A DNA stretch of 64,000 nucleotides from positions 1-64,000 of the forward strand of contig JANQSN010000019.1 of the NCBI GenBank assembly GCA_028284045.1. The letters are read 5' to 3'. A program made the position numbers and the translations under genes. This DNA comes from Alphaproteobacteria bacterium (GTDB taxonomy: Bacteria > Pseudomonadota > Alphaproteobacteria > DSM-16000 > Inquilinaceae). Shown one piece after another: positions 1-8,610 of the stretch (within the stretch, counting starts at the first letter, position 1; every line of letters begins with the position of its first letter). Under the pieces are notes generated by a model. It searched no databases. It was not told the origin of the DNA and worked only from the letters and a program-made list of their open reading frames with translations.

Positions 1-24
1 CTCGGCCGGCCGGCCGCGCAGGAT

Positions 25-99
25 GCGGGTGTAGCTCAGTGGTAGAGCAGTAGCTTCCCAAGCTACGTGTCGAGGGTTCGATTCCCTTCACCCGCTCCA
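25..99 (+). tRNA. tRNA-Gly (anticodon CCC), with encoded CCA
   Basis: The sequence folds as a complete tRNA: acceptor arms GCGGGTG and CACCCGC, D arm with TAGCTCAGTGGTAGAGC, anticodon stem GTAGC/GCTAC with loop TTCCCAA (anticodon CCC at 57-59), T arm GAGGG TTCGATT CCCTT, discriminator T and encoded CCA at 97-99. Its 3' part from 54 is the attachment core of the element that follows. The working tRNA is therefore a junction of host 5' half and element-supplied 3' half. Confidence 0.97.
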
Positions 100-101
100 T
101 T
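54..101. repeat. attL core (48-bp direct repeat) of the integrated element
   Basis: These 48 bases, starting in the anticodon stem of tRNA-Gly and ending two bases past CCA, recur exactly at 17817-17864. The base before and the base after differ (G53 against C17816; A102 against T17865), which fixes the limits. Tyrosine integrases commonly cross over in tRNA anticodon arms. Confidence 0.95.
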
Positions 102-154
102 ATTTTTCAATAAGTTATGCCTCATCTCGGCCTAGATTCCGTTCTGAACGCAGC

Positions 155-234
155 CCAGAACGAGCGTAGAAAAGTCCGCAGGAATCCTCATGCGGACCGC
201 ACCGGTCCTGATCGGCCCCAGAAAATTCCCAGAA
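155..234. promoter_or_regulatory. Possible integrase arm-type sites, attL side
   Basis: CCAGAA occurs at 155-160, 219-224 and 229-234. The first and third copies sit in an identical CCCAGAACG context, and the last two are 10 bp apart. A matching pair lies near attR (17749-17765). Placement on both flanks of the core is what arm-type sites would look like; no binding evidence exists. Confidence 0.35.
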
Positions 235-351
235 CGCTGGGGTCCGCTTGCGCGGTCTGATGCAGTATCTTTGAACTCTCTACGTCGTGAAACTTGTCAC
301 GCCGCGAAAATCTGTGTCACAGTGTGCTCGAGCGGAACAGGAGCGCGGGAC

Positions 352-951
352 ATGGATTTCGAACATCTCTGCAGCGAACGCTTCTCAAGCAGCGAGATCG
401 AGTTGGCCGGCATAGTGAGCGTCACGACACTGTCGAGTTGGCGAGCGCGTAGCGTGCTCCCCCTCCTCCCTGATGAGGCGAGGGCCGGAAAGCCGACGCT
501 CTTCAGGCTCTCTGAGGTCTACGGCGTAGGGCTCATGTCGGCTTACGTGAGGAACGCCAAGCTGGCGCCGACCGTCGCCATCGAATGGGCGAGACGTTTG
601 ATGACCGAAGCGACCGACGACGACCATGCATTTCTGTGGCAGTCCGGAGGTTCTGATGTGCCAGCGACGGAACGGGTACGAGCAATCATCACGCACAGGG
701 ATCAGCATAAACCCTGGATTTCTATTGCCTTCCAACCATTCGCCGAGCCACACGATCCGCCCAAATATATTTTTGGCTTCGAAGATCTATCGCACACTAT
801 TTCAGGCCACAATGGTTTCTCTTTCGTAGTGACGAACCTCACCGAATTGTTCTCGACCGTTGATCGGGCTCTGGGCTTTGTCCTGCGTAGGCGAGACGAG
901 ATGGCGGACGAGGACAGCGGCACGGCGGTGTGGCGCGCGGCGCGCGACTGA
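352..951 (+). CDS. MerR-like HTH phage regulator (hypothetical)
   Basis: A 199-residue protein whose first ~60 residues resemble a MerR-type winged helix: a segment with SSWRARSVLP and then GKPTLFRLSEVYGVGLM, the usual spacing of recognition helix and wing. The rest has no recognised domain. ATG at 352 is preferred over the in-frame ATG at 190 because AGGAGCG lies just upstream and the extra N-terminal residues look unstructured. As the first gene inside attL it probably regulates the element; a repressor role is inference. It is followed by a small HTH gene in the same direction. Confidence 0.6.
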   Translation: MDFEHLCSERFSSSEIELAGIVSVTTLSSWRARSVLPLLPDEARAGKPTLFRLSEVYGVGLMSAYVRNAKLAPTVAIEWARRLMTEATDDDHAFLWQSGGSDVPATERVRAIITHRDQHKPWISIAFQPFAEPHDPPKYIFGFEDLSHTISGHNGFSFVVTNLTELFSTVDRALGFVLRRRDEMADEDSGTAVWRAARD

Positions 952-968
952 TCAGCGAGGACTGCAGC

Positions 969-1205
969 ATGAAGATGCCCAACGCGGCCAAGGCCGCGAA
1001 CGCTGGTGATCGCCCTGATGATCGCCGGTACTTGGATCAAGACGCCGTGACGGCCTGGCTAAATGAAACTGGGTTCTCTGTCAGCAAGAGGCAGGTGAAG
1101 CGGCTCTTCTCGGCTGCAGACTTTCCGAGGCTGAAGATGGGCCGAAAAACATATGTGCGCGCCGATCGACTCGCCGCCTACATTGATGGCCTGGATGCTG
1201 GCTGA
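969..1205 (+). CDS. Small helix-turn-helix protein, excisionase-like
   Basis: 78 residues with a single DNA-binding domain: YLDQDAVTAWL, then SVSKRQVKRLF as the likely recognition helix, then KMGRKTYVRADRLAAYI as wing and final helix. That layout is typical of phage excisionases and small AlpA/Xis-like regulators. ATG at 969 follows GAGG by about 11 bases. It lies 17 bases after the preceding regulator and probably shares its transcript. Whether it acts in excision, as packaging-type Nu1 protein or as a plain regulator cannot be told from sequence alone. Confidence 0.55.
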   Translation: MKMPNAAKAANAGDRPDDRRYLDQDAVTAWLNETGFSVSKRQVKRLFSAADFPRLKMGRKTYVRADRLAAYIDGLDAG

Positions 1206-1217
1206 AAGCGTGCAACC

Positions 1218-1586
1218 ATGCTCAAGGGTCAAGTCACGCCGATGGTTGAGATCTCCAGCTTCGTTGCGCGCGATGGCGACGCTCGATGGTTCGAAGGTCA
1301 CCCCGATCGATCTCACCGACTGAGGTCCGCTTTGGTCCATGAGTACCCAGGGCTCACAGTAGAATTGGTCGCCCGGCTGCCCTTTGGTGCCTGGATGTGC
1401 GTCCGCCAGAGACAGCCGGGGTGCAGACAGCGGCTCTTGTTCTTCCCCGCCTGGCAGCCGGAAGACACGGAACCAGAAGCGGCCGCCACGTTCACCCTGT
1501 TGGCGAAGGTCGGCCCAGACCAGTCCATCAGCCAGACCGAACTGCGAGCGCTGGTGAGCGGCCTCGACGGCAGCGGTCGCGCTTAA
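1218..1586 (+). CDS. Hypothetical protein, element early region
   Basis: 122 residues, not recognised. It has no membrane segment or signal peptide and reads as a compact soluble alpha/beta protein with several Trp and Arg residues. It sits 12 bases after the HTH gene and 16 bases before the PC4-like gene, so it belongs to the same early operon. Coding is supported by position and by the absence of another sensible frame; alternative starts exist at the Met at residue 9 (1242). Confidence 0.5.
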   Translation: MLKGQVTPMVEISSFVARDGDARWFEGHPDRSHRLRSALVHEYPGLTVELVARLPFGAWMCVRQRQPGCRQRLLFFPAWQPEDTEPEAAATFTLLAKVGPDQSISQTELRALVSGLDGSGRA

Positions 1587-1602
1587 CTGAAGGAGTACGG
1601 CG

Positions 1603-1824
1603 TTGGCCCACATAGCGACGATTCCCAAGAACAAGCTCGACGAGATCCGGATTGGCACCGAGACGTTCCGCGGCCGACCCTTTGTCGACGTCCGGGTCTA
1701 CACCGCCTTCACTGGCTCAGACGAGCCGCTGCCGACCAAGAAGGGCGTCGCGGTGCGGCCCGACCAACTACCGGACTTGATCGCGGCCCTGCAGGAAGCG
1801 CTTCGCCAAGTCGAAGCCGCTTGA
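1603..1824 (+). CDS. PC4/p15-like transcriptional coactivator, ssDNA-binding
   Basis: 73 residues matching the small bacterial PC4 (transcriptional coactivator p15) fold: basic N-terminal strand around KNKLDEIRIG, then FRGRPFVDVRVY, then the signature LPTKKGVAV, then a C-terminal helix LPDLIAALQEAL. Family members bind single-stranded DNA and help transcription or replication. The start is TTG at 1603 with GGAG about 10 bases upstream. It lies eight bases ahead of the replication gene, so a role in opening or protecting origin DNA is plausible but inferred. Confidence 0.75.
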   Translation: MAHIATIPKNKLDEIRIGTETFRGRPFVDVRVYTAFTGSDEPLPTKKGVAVRPDQLPDLIAALQEALRQVEAA

Positions 1825-1831
1825 TGCCGCT

Positions 1832-2479
1832 GTGGCGCGGAAGGTCAACGCGACCGGCCGCTCGAAGGGCGAGCCGAAACACGTCCGGCTCTATGAGTGG
1901 GAGTTGGCGAGCGCGGGATATCGCTCGCTGTCCTGCTATGCGCGGGTGCTGCTGATCGAGCTCAAGCGCCTCTACAACGGCCAGAACAATGGTGAGATCG
2001 GACTGAGCGTGCGCGAGGCGGCTGACCGGATGGGGGTGGGCAAGAACCTCGCTCACAAGACCTTCGACGAGCTGGAGCGCGCCGGCTTCATCGTGCCCAT
2101 GGTGGAAGGTGCCTTCCGTCGCAAGATCCGCCACGCGACCACCTGGCGGCTGACCGAATACGGATGCAGCAACGACCTTCCGACGAAGGACTTCATGAGA
2201 TCGGAAATTCAGAACACGGTCCCTCGAGAAGGGACACGCTGTCCCTCTAGAAGGGACACGCTGTCCCTCGAGAAGGGACAGGGGGTGCCAATCTGTCCCT
2301 CTACGAGGGACCGTGAAGGCCATTCTAGGCCTCATCCCTGTCCCTCCACGAGGGACACTCATAGTTTACCAAGTAGGGGATCTGAACAGTCGGACGATCA
2401 TCACGACCAGGGTGGCTTGGTCGGGCTGCAGTCGAGTGCCCTCGATCGAGCCCTCAGAAAGGGAGGGCCGGTCTGGTGA
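1832..2479 (+). CDS. Winged-helix replication initiator-like protein with intragenic iterons
   Basis: 215 residues, GTG start. Residues ~15-110 form a winged helix (SCYARVLLIELKRLY, IGLSVREAADRMGVGKNLAHKTFDELERAG) like the DNA-binding domain of phage O-type replication proteins. The C-terminal half is low-complexity and encoded by five palindromes of the type GTCCCTCNANNAGGGAC; the peptide repeats CPS-R/K-RDT as a by-product. Lambda O has the same plan, with its own ori iterons inside the O gene and an N-terminal domain that binds them. I infer an initiator with its origin inside the gene. No helicase or primase gene follows. Confidence 0.6.
   Translation: MARKVNATGRSKGEPKHVRLYEWELASAGYRSLSCYARVLLIELKRLYNGQNNGEIGLSVREAADRMGVGKNLAHKTFDELERAGFIVPMVEGAFRRKIRHATTWRLTEYGCSNDLPTKDFMRSEIQNTVPREGTRCPSRRDTLSLEKGQGVPICPSTRDREGHSRPHPCPSTRDTHSLPSRGSEQSDDHHDQGGLVGLQSSALDRALRKGGPVW
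2218..2357. repeat. Five palindromic iterons, candidate origin of replication
   Basis: Palindromes of 17-19 bp sit at 2219-2235, 2240-2258, 2262-2280, 2295-2311 and 2340-2356. The first three are spaced exactly 22 bp; the others 32 and 45 bp. Each has arms TCCCT and AGGGA about a short A/T-containing centre, very close to the lambda ori iteron pattern (TCCCT ... AGGGA). All lie inside the coding region of the winged-helix protein. Confidence 0.7.
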
Positions 2480-2620
2480 TGGGTCGCGTCGCGTCTGGTC
2501 ATGTGGGAAGCGCGTGGCTTCGGGTCCTTCCATGCGCGGCGCGCGCCGCAGTGTTCGCGGCTCGGCGTTTGAGCAATTTTGTTGCTCGAAACGCGTTGCC
2601 TGATTGCCTGATGGGACGTG

Positions 2621-3193
2621 ATGGTTGAGCTATCGGCGATCGACGGGACCAGGATCCACGCTGATGCGTTGGCGGCCGTGCTCGGGGTCAGTCGGAGGAC
2701 CGTCAACGAGCTGGCGAAGCAGGGTGTGATCAAGTCGGTCGGGCGGGCGCGGTACGACTTGGCGGCGTCGGTTCAGGGCTACGTGAAGTGGGTCAACGGC
2801 GGGAAGGCGGTGGGCGCGCTGGCCTCGAGCCGGCAGGCGGTTGCAGCGCAGCAGGAGCGGCGGATCCGGCTGGCCAATGACCAGGTGGAAGGACGGCTGG
2901 TCCGGCGCGATGTCGTCGAGGCGGTCGTTGACGGCGCCGCGCTGGCCTTCCGTCAGGGCCTCGACGGGCTGCCCGGTCGGATGGCAGCGGAGCTCGCCGG
3001 GCTCGACGACGCCGCAGCCGTCAAGGCGCGGCTGCACCAGGAGACCAGGAGGGTCCTGGCCGATGTCGCAGATCGCTTCGCCGGATTCGGTGGCGCTCTA
3101 CCGGCGGATGGCGGCGCTGCTGACGCCACCGCCACCGCGAACGCCGGACCAATGGGCCGACCAGTGCCGGAGGCTGCCGCCGGGCGCGGCTGA
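2621..3193 (+). CDS. Terminase small subunit, Nu1-like
   Basis: 190 residues. The N-terminus is a winged HTH (HADALAAVLGVSRRTVNELAKQGVI), as in Nu1-type small terminases that recognise the packaging site. A helical middle follows (ASSRQAVAAQQERRIRLANDQVEG), where family members form the oligomer and contact the large subunit. ATG at 2621 is chosen over the adjacent GTG at 2618. The 3' end overlaps the large-subunit start by 131 bp, so its last ~43 residues, rich in Ala, Gly and Pro, are coded in the same DNA as the start of TerL. Confidence 0.75.
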   Translation: MVELSAIDGTRIHADALAAVLGVSRRTVNELAKQGVIKSVGRARYDLAASVQGYVKWVNGGKAVGALASSRQAVAAQQERRIRLANDQVEGRLVRRDVVEAVVDGAALAFRQGLDGLPGRMAAELAGLDDAAAVKARLHQETRRVLADVADRFAGFGGALPADGGAADATATANAGPMGRPVPEAAAGRG

Positions 3194-4949
3194 GCCGGGG
3201 CCGTTCAGATCGGCCCGGACCCCCTATATGATCCCGATCGTTCGGGCCTTCGCGGATCCGCGCTATCGGCGGGTGGTGGCCGTCGTCGGGTCACAGATGG
3301 GCAAAACCGACGCATGCTTGAATGTGCTCGGCACTCGCCTCGAGGACGACCCGGCGCCGGCGCTGTATGTCGGGCCGACCCGCAACTTCGTCGAAGGGCA
3401 GCTCGAGCCGCGACTGATGGCCATGCTGCATTCGGCGTCAGAGTTGTGGGCCCGGACCGGGCGCGGGCACCGGAACAAGAAGACCGCGAAGTCCGTAAGC
3501 GGCGTCGACGTCCGGTTGGCTTGGGCTGGGTCGGCGACCGAGCTGGCCGCGGCGGCCGTGGCGCTGGCGCTTGTCGACGAGCGGGACCGGATGGGGGACC
3601 TGCCCGGCGAAGGCGACCCGGTCGAGTTGATCGAGGCCCGCGGCTCGACGTTCGCGGATTTCACCATGGGCGTGTTCTCGACGCCGACGCTCGGCGACGT
3701 CGAGGTCGAGATCGACGAAGCGACCGGGCTGCACTTCTGGCGGCCGGCCGCCCGGGAAGACGTGGAGTCGCCGACCTGGCGCCTCTGGCAAGAAGGGACG
3801 CGCTTCCATTGGGTGTGGCAATGCCGCGGGTGTGGCGGTTGGTTCGTGCCGCGGCGGACGCTGCTGCAGTGGCCGAAGCGGACGACGCCGGTGCAGGTCG
3901 CGCGGTTGGCGCGCTTGGTCTGTCCGCGGTGTGGCCACGAGCACACCGAGGCCGACAAACCCACCATGAACGCCGGTGGCCGGTTCGTGGCGCCGGGCCA
4001 GGCGATCGATGCCGACGGCAACGTCACAGGTGATCCGCCGGAGAATGACACAGCTTCGTTCTGGGTTTCCGGATTGGCGTCGCCCTGGCGATCGTTCGGC
4101 GATCGCGCGCGGGCGTTTTTGGCCGCGGCCTGGTCAGGCGACCACGGCAGGCTGCAGGCGACCGTGAATACCGGCTACGGCGAACTCTTTCGGCTGATGC
4201 CGCCGGGCATGCGTCAGGTCCAGGAGGTCCAGGCACTCAAGCTGCCCTATCGGCAAGGCGAGGTGCCCGACGCGGCGCTGGTGCTGACGGCCGGCGTCGA
4301 CGTGCAAGCTGACCGCCTCCCCTACGCGGTCAGGGCCTGGGGGCCGCGGATGGAGTCGTGGCTGATCGAGGCGGGCGACCTTTTCGGCAACACCGAGGAG
4401 CCACAGGTCTGGACCGACCTTGGGCGCCTGCTGGACAGGGACTTCTCCGGTCACCGGATCAAGGTCATGAACGTCGACACCGGGTTCCGCGCGCATGCGG
4501 TCTACGAGTTCGCGCGCCGCTTCAACAGCGTGCGGCCGACCAAGGGTCAGGCGAAGCTGAGCCGGCCGATCGCTGCCAGCCAGATCGACGTGACCGTCAA
4601 GGGCACGGCGCTGACGCGTGGTCTGACGCTCTGGCACGTCGACTCCGACCACTTCAAGAGCTGGGTGCACGGCCGCCTGTCGTGGCCTCCGGACCAGCCG
4701 GGCGGATGGCATCTGCCGGCGGACGTCTCGGATAGCTTCTGCGAGCAGATCGTGGCCGAGACACGGATCCTCAGGCGCGACGGCTCGCCACATTGGGCGC
4801 AAGTCCGCCGCGAGAACCACGCGCTGGATTGCGAGGCGCTGAACGTGGCGGCAGCATACATGCTGAACCTGCACACGATGGTCGATACTGGTGCGCCCCG
4901 GTCACCAAAGGTGATTAGATCGAAGTACGTGGATGGAAATGGGTTGTAG
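3063..4949 (+). CDS. Terminase large subunit, GpA family
   Basis: 628 residues, the DNA-packaging motor. The N-terminal ATPase has a Walker A-like GSQMGKT at ~76-82 and a Walker B-like LALVDERDRM. A zinc-ribbon-like insert follows (CRGCGGWF ... CPRCGHEH), as in the lambda gpA group. The C-terminal nuclease part opens with LTAGVDVQADRL, whose acidic residues would bind the metal. ATG at 3063 follows AGGAGGG by ten bases and gives the expected N-terminus; earlier in-frame Mets lie inside the small-subunit gene. The protein appears intact. Confidence 0.93.
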   Translation: MSQIASPDSVALYRRMAALLTPPPPRTPDQWADQCRRLPPGAAEPGPFRSARTPYMIPIVRAFADPRYRRVVAVVGSQMGKTDACLNVLGTRLEDDPAPALYVGPTRNFVEGQLEPRLMAMLHSASELWARTGRGHRNKKTAKSVSGVDVRLAWAGSATELAAAAVALALVDERDRMGDLPGEGDPVELIEARGSTFADFTMGVFSTPTLGDVEVEIDEATGLHFWRPAAREDVESPTWRLWQEGTRFHWVWQCRGCGGWFVPRRTLLQWPKRTTPVQVARLARLVCPRCGHEHTEADKPTMNAGGRFVAPGQAIDADGNVTGDPPENDTASFWVSGLASPWRSFGDRARAFLAAAWSGDHGRLQATVNTGYGELFRLMPPGMRQVQEVQALKLPYRQGEVPDAALVLTAGVDVQADRLPYAVRAWGPRMESWLIEAGDLFGNTEEPQVWTDLGRLLDRDFSGHRIKVMNVDTGFRAHAVYEFARRFNSVRPTKGQAKLSRPIAASQIDVTVKGTALTRGLTLWHVDSDHFKSWVHGRLSWPPDQPGGWHLPADVSDSFCEQIVAETRILRRDGSPHWAQVRRENHALDCEALNVAAAYMLNLHTMVDTGAPRSPKVIRSKYVDGNGL

Positions 4950-5069
4950 TGTATAAATACGGTATTCATTGGCACTGAGCGGACCGAAACGGTATTTAAT
5001 ATTCGGCTTCTCTTCGGCGCTCCGAGAGCCTATGCTTGTGGGGACGATTTCTCACTGTCGATTTAGACG

Positions 5070-6533
5070 ATGCTTGGCCGCGCTTTCGCCCGGATCTTCG
5101 GCCGCAACACATCCGAACGCCGCTCCTTCGAGGCTGCCGGCGGTGGACGCCGCTGGAAAGACGCGCGGCGGATCACGAATCTCAATCAGAACATCCTCGG
5201 CAGCGCCGCGACGGTTCGTCAGCGTGGCCAGTTCCACGTGCGCAACAACCCGTGGCTTTCCGCCGGTATTGGGAGCCTGGTCAGCAATCTGGTCGGAACC
5301 GGCATCAAACCGCAGAGCGAGCATCCGGACCCCGACATGCGGGCGCGATTGCACGGGCTGTGGGCGCGCTGGACTGACGAAGCGGACGCAGACGGGCTGA
5401 CGGACTTCTACGGCCTGCAGGCGGTGGCCGTGCGCAGCATGCTCGAGGGCGGCGAGGCCTTCGGACGGCTGCGCCCGCGGCGGCCGAGCGACGGCCTCGA
5501 GGTGCCGTTGCAGATCGAGGGACTGGACGCCGAGCAGGTGCCGATAGGCCTGACGCAGGAGATCGGCGGCAACGCCCGCATCACCGCTGGGATCGAGTTC
5601 AGCCCTATAGGCCGGCGCGTGGCCTACCACGTCTATCGCAGGCGGCCAGGCGACCTGACGGGTCCGGTCAGCCTTGAGACCGTGCGGGTGCCGGCGCTCG
5701 ATATGCTGCATCTGTTCGAGCCCCTGACCTTCGGCCAGGTCCGTGGGATCAGCCGGCTGGCGCCTGTCCTGCTGCGCCTGCACGAGCTTGATGCCTTCGA
5801 GGACGCGACGCTGGTCCGTCAGAAGGTCGCGACGCTCTTCACCGGGTTCATCGAGGACGAGAGCCGAGCGGCCGGCCTGACCGACGGTGCGACGACGGAC
5901 GGTGTCGCCGAAGCGGGCCTTGAGCCCGGCACGATGATCGTGCTGCCGTCCGGGGCCAAGATCACGTTCCCGGACGTGCCTGACCCCGGCCCCTACGCGG
6001 ACTACACGAAAGCCCATCTCCGGGCCATTGCCATGGGGCTGGGCGTCACCGAATACCAGCTCTCTGGCGATCTGCGAGGCGCCAACTACTCGAGCCTCAG
6101 GGCGGGCCTGGTCGAGTTCCGCCGGGCAGCCGAACAGCTTCAGCACGGCGTCATCGTCTACCAGTTCTGCCGGCCCGTTTGGCGCCGCTTCGTCACGATG
6201 GCCGTGCTATCGGGCGCCCTGCCGGCACGCGACTTCGAGCGCAACCCCACACCCTACCTGGCCGCGCGCTGGATCGCGCCGGGATGGGATTGGGTGGATC
6301 CCCTCAAGGATGCCCAGGCGCAAGTGCTGGCGCTCGACAACCTCCTGAAGTCCCGCTCCGAGGCCATCAGCGAGCGAGGCCTGGACCCCGAGCAGGTCGA
6401 CGCGGAGATCGCCGCTGATCAGGAGCGCGCAAACACCCTCGGTATCGCCGTGCGGGCAGCGGCGGCCGCGATCGCAGCGGCGACCGAGGACAGCCGCGAC
6501 CCCGAGGAAGAGGAGTCGCACGATGCCGCGTGA
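5070..6533 (+). CDS. Portal protein, lambda gpB family
   Basis: 487 residues, matching lambda-type portal proteins, which form the dodecameric DNA gate at the capsid vertex. Characteristic stretches are RFGRN-like N-terminus, NPWLSAGIGSLVSNLVGTGI, the DFYGLQAVAVRSMLEGGEAF helix segment, and YQLSGDLRGANYSSLRAG near residue 330. The length is normal. 120 bases separate it from the terminase; they hold no gene. Its stop overlaps the start of the protease/capsid gene by 11 bp, consistent with coupled translation. Confidence 0.93.
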   Translation: MLGRAFARIFGRNTSERRSFEAAGGGRRWKDARRITNLNQNILGSAATVRQRGQFHVRNNPWLSAGIGSLVSNLVGTGIKPQSEHPDPDMRARLHGLWARWTDEADADGLTDFYGLQAVAVRSMLEGGEAFGRLRPRRPSDGLEVPLQIEGLDAEQVPIGLTQEIGGNARITAGIEFSPIGRRVAYHVYRRRPGDLTGPVSLETVRVPALDMLHLFEPLTFGQVRGISRLAPVLLRLHELDAFEDATLVRQKVATLFTGFIEDESRAAGLTDGATTDGVAEAGLEPGTMIVLPSGAKITFPDVPDPGPYADYTKAHLRAIAMGLGVTEYQLSGDLRGANYSSLRAGLVEFRRAAEQLQHGVIVYQFCRPVWRRFVTMAVLSGALPARDFERNPTPYLAARWIAPGWDWVDPLKDAQAQVLALDNLLKSRSEAISERGLDPEQVDAEIAADQERANTLGIAVRAAAAAIAAATEDSRDPEEEESHDAA

Positions 6534-8388
6534 TCTGCCCGAGCTGCTGGCGCGGCAAGCCGACTTCGAGCCGACGACGGTCGACGAAGCGGCGCGCACC
6601 GTCGAACTGATCTGGTCGACCGGCGCGTCGGTGCCGCGGCGCGATTGGGACGGGCCCTTTTCCGAGCGGCTATCGCTCGACCCGGCCCATGTGGACCTCG
6701 CCCGGCTGATCGGCGGCTCACTTCTCGATACCCACAACCAGTTTCAGCTCTCAGCCGTCCTTGGTGTCGTCACGGCCGCCTCCGTCGACGGACAGCGCGG
6801 CGTCGCAACGGTCCAGTTCTCCGAGCGGCCGGAGATCGAGGCGATCTGGGCCGACGTCCGCGCCGGCATCATCCGCCACGTGAGCGTCGGCTACACGGTC
6901 GAGTCCTGGCTCGACGAAGAGGATCCGGTGACCGGCGCCCGCACCCGGACGGCCGTCGCCTGGACGCCGCGTGAGATTTCCCTTGTCGGGGTCGCTGCTG
7001 ACCCCGGCGCCATGACAAGGAGCCAAGCCATGCCGCAGGCCCGGACGCCCGCGCCGACCAACACGCCGGCGCCGGCCGCCACCCCCACCCCGACCGCCAC
7101 ACCGGCCCCGGCGGCGGTGACCCCGACCAACAACAGGGCCGACGTCAACACGGAGATCCGCTCCGTCGCCCGGCTATCCGGGCTCGATCAGGCCTGGATC
7201 GACGGCCAGATCGACAACCAGGCGACGATCGAACAGGCGCGGGCCGCCGCCTTCGAGGCGATGACGGCGCGTGACGTGCCGTTGCGGACCGAGACCAGCC
7301 GGATCGAGGTCGGGACGTCGTTCGACGACCCTGCCACGCGCGCCGCCTGGATGGGTGAGGCCGTCTATGCCCGCGCCGTCGTCGGCCACACGCCATCCGA
7401 TCAGGCGCGTCAGTATGCCGGCCTGTCGCTGGCGGAGATGGCGCGCGAGATCCTGCGGCTGCGGTCCGTCCCGACGACGGGCCTGTCGCCGATGGCCGTG
7501 GTCACCCGGGCGCTGCACACGACCTCGGACTTCTCGATCGTGCTGGGCAACACGGTCGACCGCGTGCTCCGGGCCGAATACGAGGCAGCGCCGGCCGGCC
7601 TGCGGCAGCTTGCGCGCCAGACCACGGCGCGCGACTTCCGCACGAAGACGCTCGTGCAGCTCGGGCCGATCGGCCGGTTGCAGAAGGTCAACGAGCATGG
7701 CGAGTACACGGCGACCACGCTTAACGAGGCAAAGGAAGCCTACGCGCTCGCCACCTACGGGACGATCATCGGCATCACCCGGAAGATCATCGTCAACGAC
7801 GACCTGGGTGCCTTCACCGACCTCTCCCGCAAGGCGGCGCGGGCGGCGCGCGAAACCGAGAACGCTTTGCTGATCGACCTGCTGACGTCCAACAGCGGTG
7901 CCGGCCCGGTGATGGACGACACCAACAACCTGTTCGACGCGACGACGCACGGCAACGCGGCGGCGATCGGGGCGGCGCCGGACGAGACGACGCTGTCGGC
8001 AGCCCGGCTGGCCATGCGGAAGCAAACGGACCTTGCCGGCGACAGGATCAGCGTGACGCCGCGCTATGTGCTGTCGCCGCCGGACCTCGAGACCGGCGTC
8101 GAGAAGTTGCTGACGGCGATCACCCCGCAGGAGACGGCGAAGGTCAACCCGTTCTCAAGCCTGACGCTGGTCGTCGAGAGCCGGCTGACGGATGCCGAGG
8201 CTTGGTACGTGGTCGCGGATCCGATGGCCTTCGACGGTCTCGAATACGCCTATCTGGAAGGCGAACAAGGCCCGCAGACGGAGTCGCGCAACGGCTTCGA
8301 GGTCGACGGTGTCGAGGTCAAGGTCCGCCTCGACTTCGGCGCCGGCTTCGTCGACTGGCGAGGTTGGTACCGCAACGCCGGGCAGTAG
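6523..8388 (+). CDS. Prohead protease / major capsid protein fusion
   Basis: 621 residues joining two head genes. Residues ~1-165 are an HK97-type prohead protease with likely catalytic His71 (LLDTHNQF) and Ser121 (HVSVGYT). A linker of ~35 residues rich in Pro, Thr and Ala follows (~170-205). The rest is the major capsid protein, with GEYTATTLNEAKEAYAL, a GIITRK-like core strand region and an acidic C-terminal domain. Fusions of this kind are a known arrangement: the protease would cut itself from the shell protein. No separate scaffold gene is visible. Confidence 0.9.
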   Translation: MPRDLPELLARQADFEPTTVDEAARTVELIWSTGASVPRRDWDGPFSERLSLDPAHVDLARLIGGSLLDTHNQFQLSAVLGVVTAASVDGQRGVATVQFSERPEIEAIWADVRAGIIRHVSVGYTVESWLDEEDPVTGARTRTAVAWTPREISLVGVAADPGAMTRSQAMPQARTPAPTNTPAPAATPTPTATPAPAAVTPTNNRADVNTEIRSVARLSGLDQAWIDGQIDNQATIEQARAAAFEAMTARDVPLRTETSRIEVGTSFDDPATRAAWMGEAVYARAVVGHTPSDQARQYAGLSLAEMAREILRLRSVPTTGLSPMAVVTRALHTTSDFSIVLGNTVDRVLRAEYEAAPAGLRQLARQTTARDFRTKTLVQLGPIGRLQKVNEHGEYTATTLNEAKEAYALATYGTIIGITRKIIVNDDLGAFTDLSRKAARAARETENALLIDLLTSNSGAGPVMDDTNNLFDATTHGNAAAIGAAPDETTLSAARLAMRKQTDLAGDRISVTPRYVLSPPDLETGVEKLLTAITPQETAKVNPFSSLTLVVESRLTDAEAWYVVADPMAFDGLEYAYLEGEQGPQTESRNGFEVDGVEVKVRLDFGAGFVDWRGWYRNAGQ

Positions 8389-8391
8389 CCG

Positions 8392-8607
8392 GTGGCGACG
8401 CTCGACGACCTGATCGCGTGGCGCGACGCGCTTAGGCAGGCCCGGTTCAGCGGTGTCCAGACTGCCGAGATCAACGGCAAGCGCGTCACCTACAAGAGCG
8501 ACGAGGCGATGGCTGCGGCGATCGCCGACCTCGACGACCAGATCGGCGACCTGCAGGGCACCCCGCGCGTCCGCCAGGTCCGCGTCAACAGCACCAAGGG
8601 GGTTTGA
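8392..8607 (+). CDS. gpW-like head-tail joining protein
   Basis: 71 residues, GTG start three bases after the capsid stop codon. The pattern is the gpW fold: first helix TLDDLIAWRDALRQARFSG, a beta hairpin QTAEINGKRVTYKS, second helix DEAMAAAIADLDDQI, and a basic flexible tail. gpW plugs the portal and prepares it for tail attachment. Finding a connector here, right after the capsid gene, fits lambda-like order. Assignment rests on length, helix-hairpin-helix pattern and position. Confidence 0.75.
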   Translation: MATLDDLIAWRDALRQARFSGVQTAEINGKRVTYKSDEAMAAAIADLDDQIGDLQGTPRVRQVRVNSTKGV

Positions 8608-8610
8608 CCC

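Noticed and set aside
2218-2357. CRISPR array
   Set aside because: Repeats are short palindromes with spacers of 3-28 bases inside a coding gene; there are no cas genes in the window.
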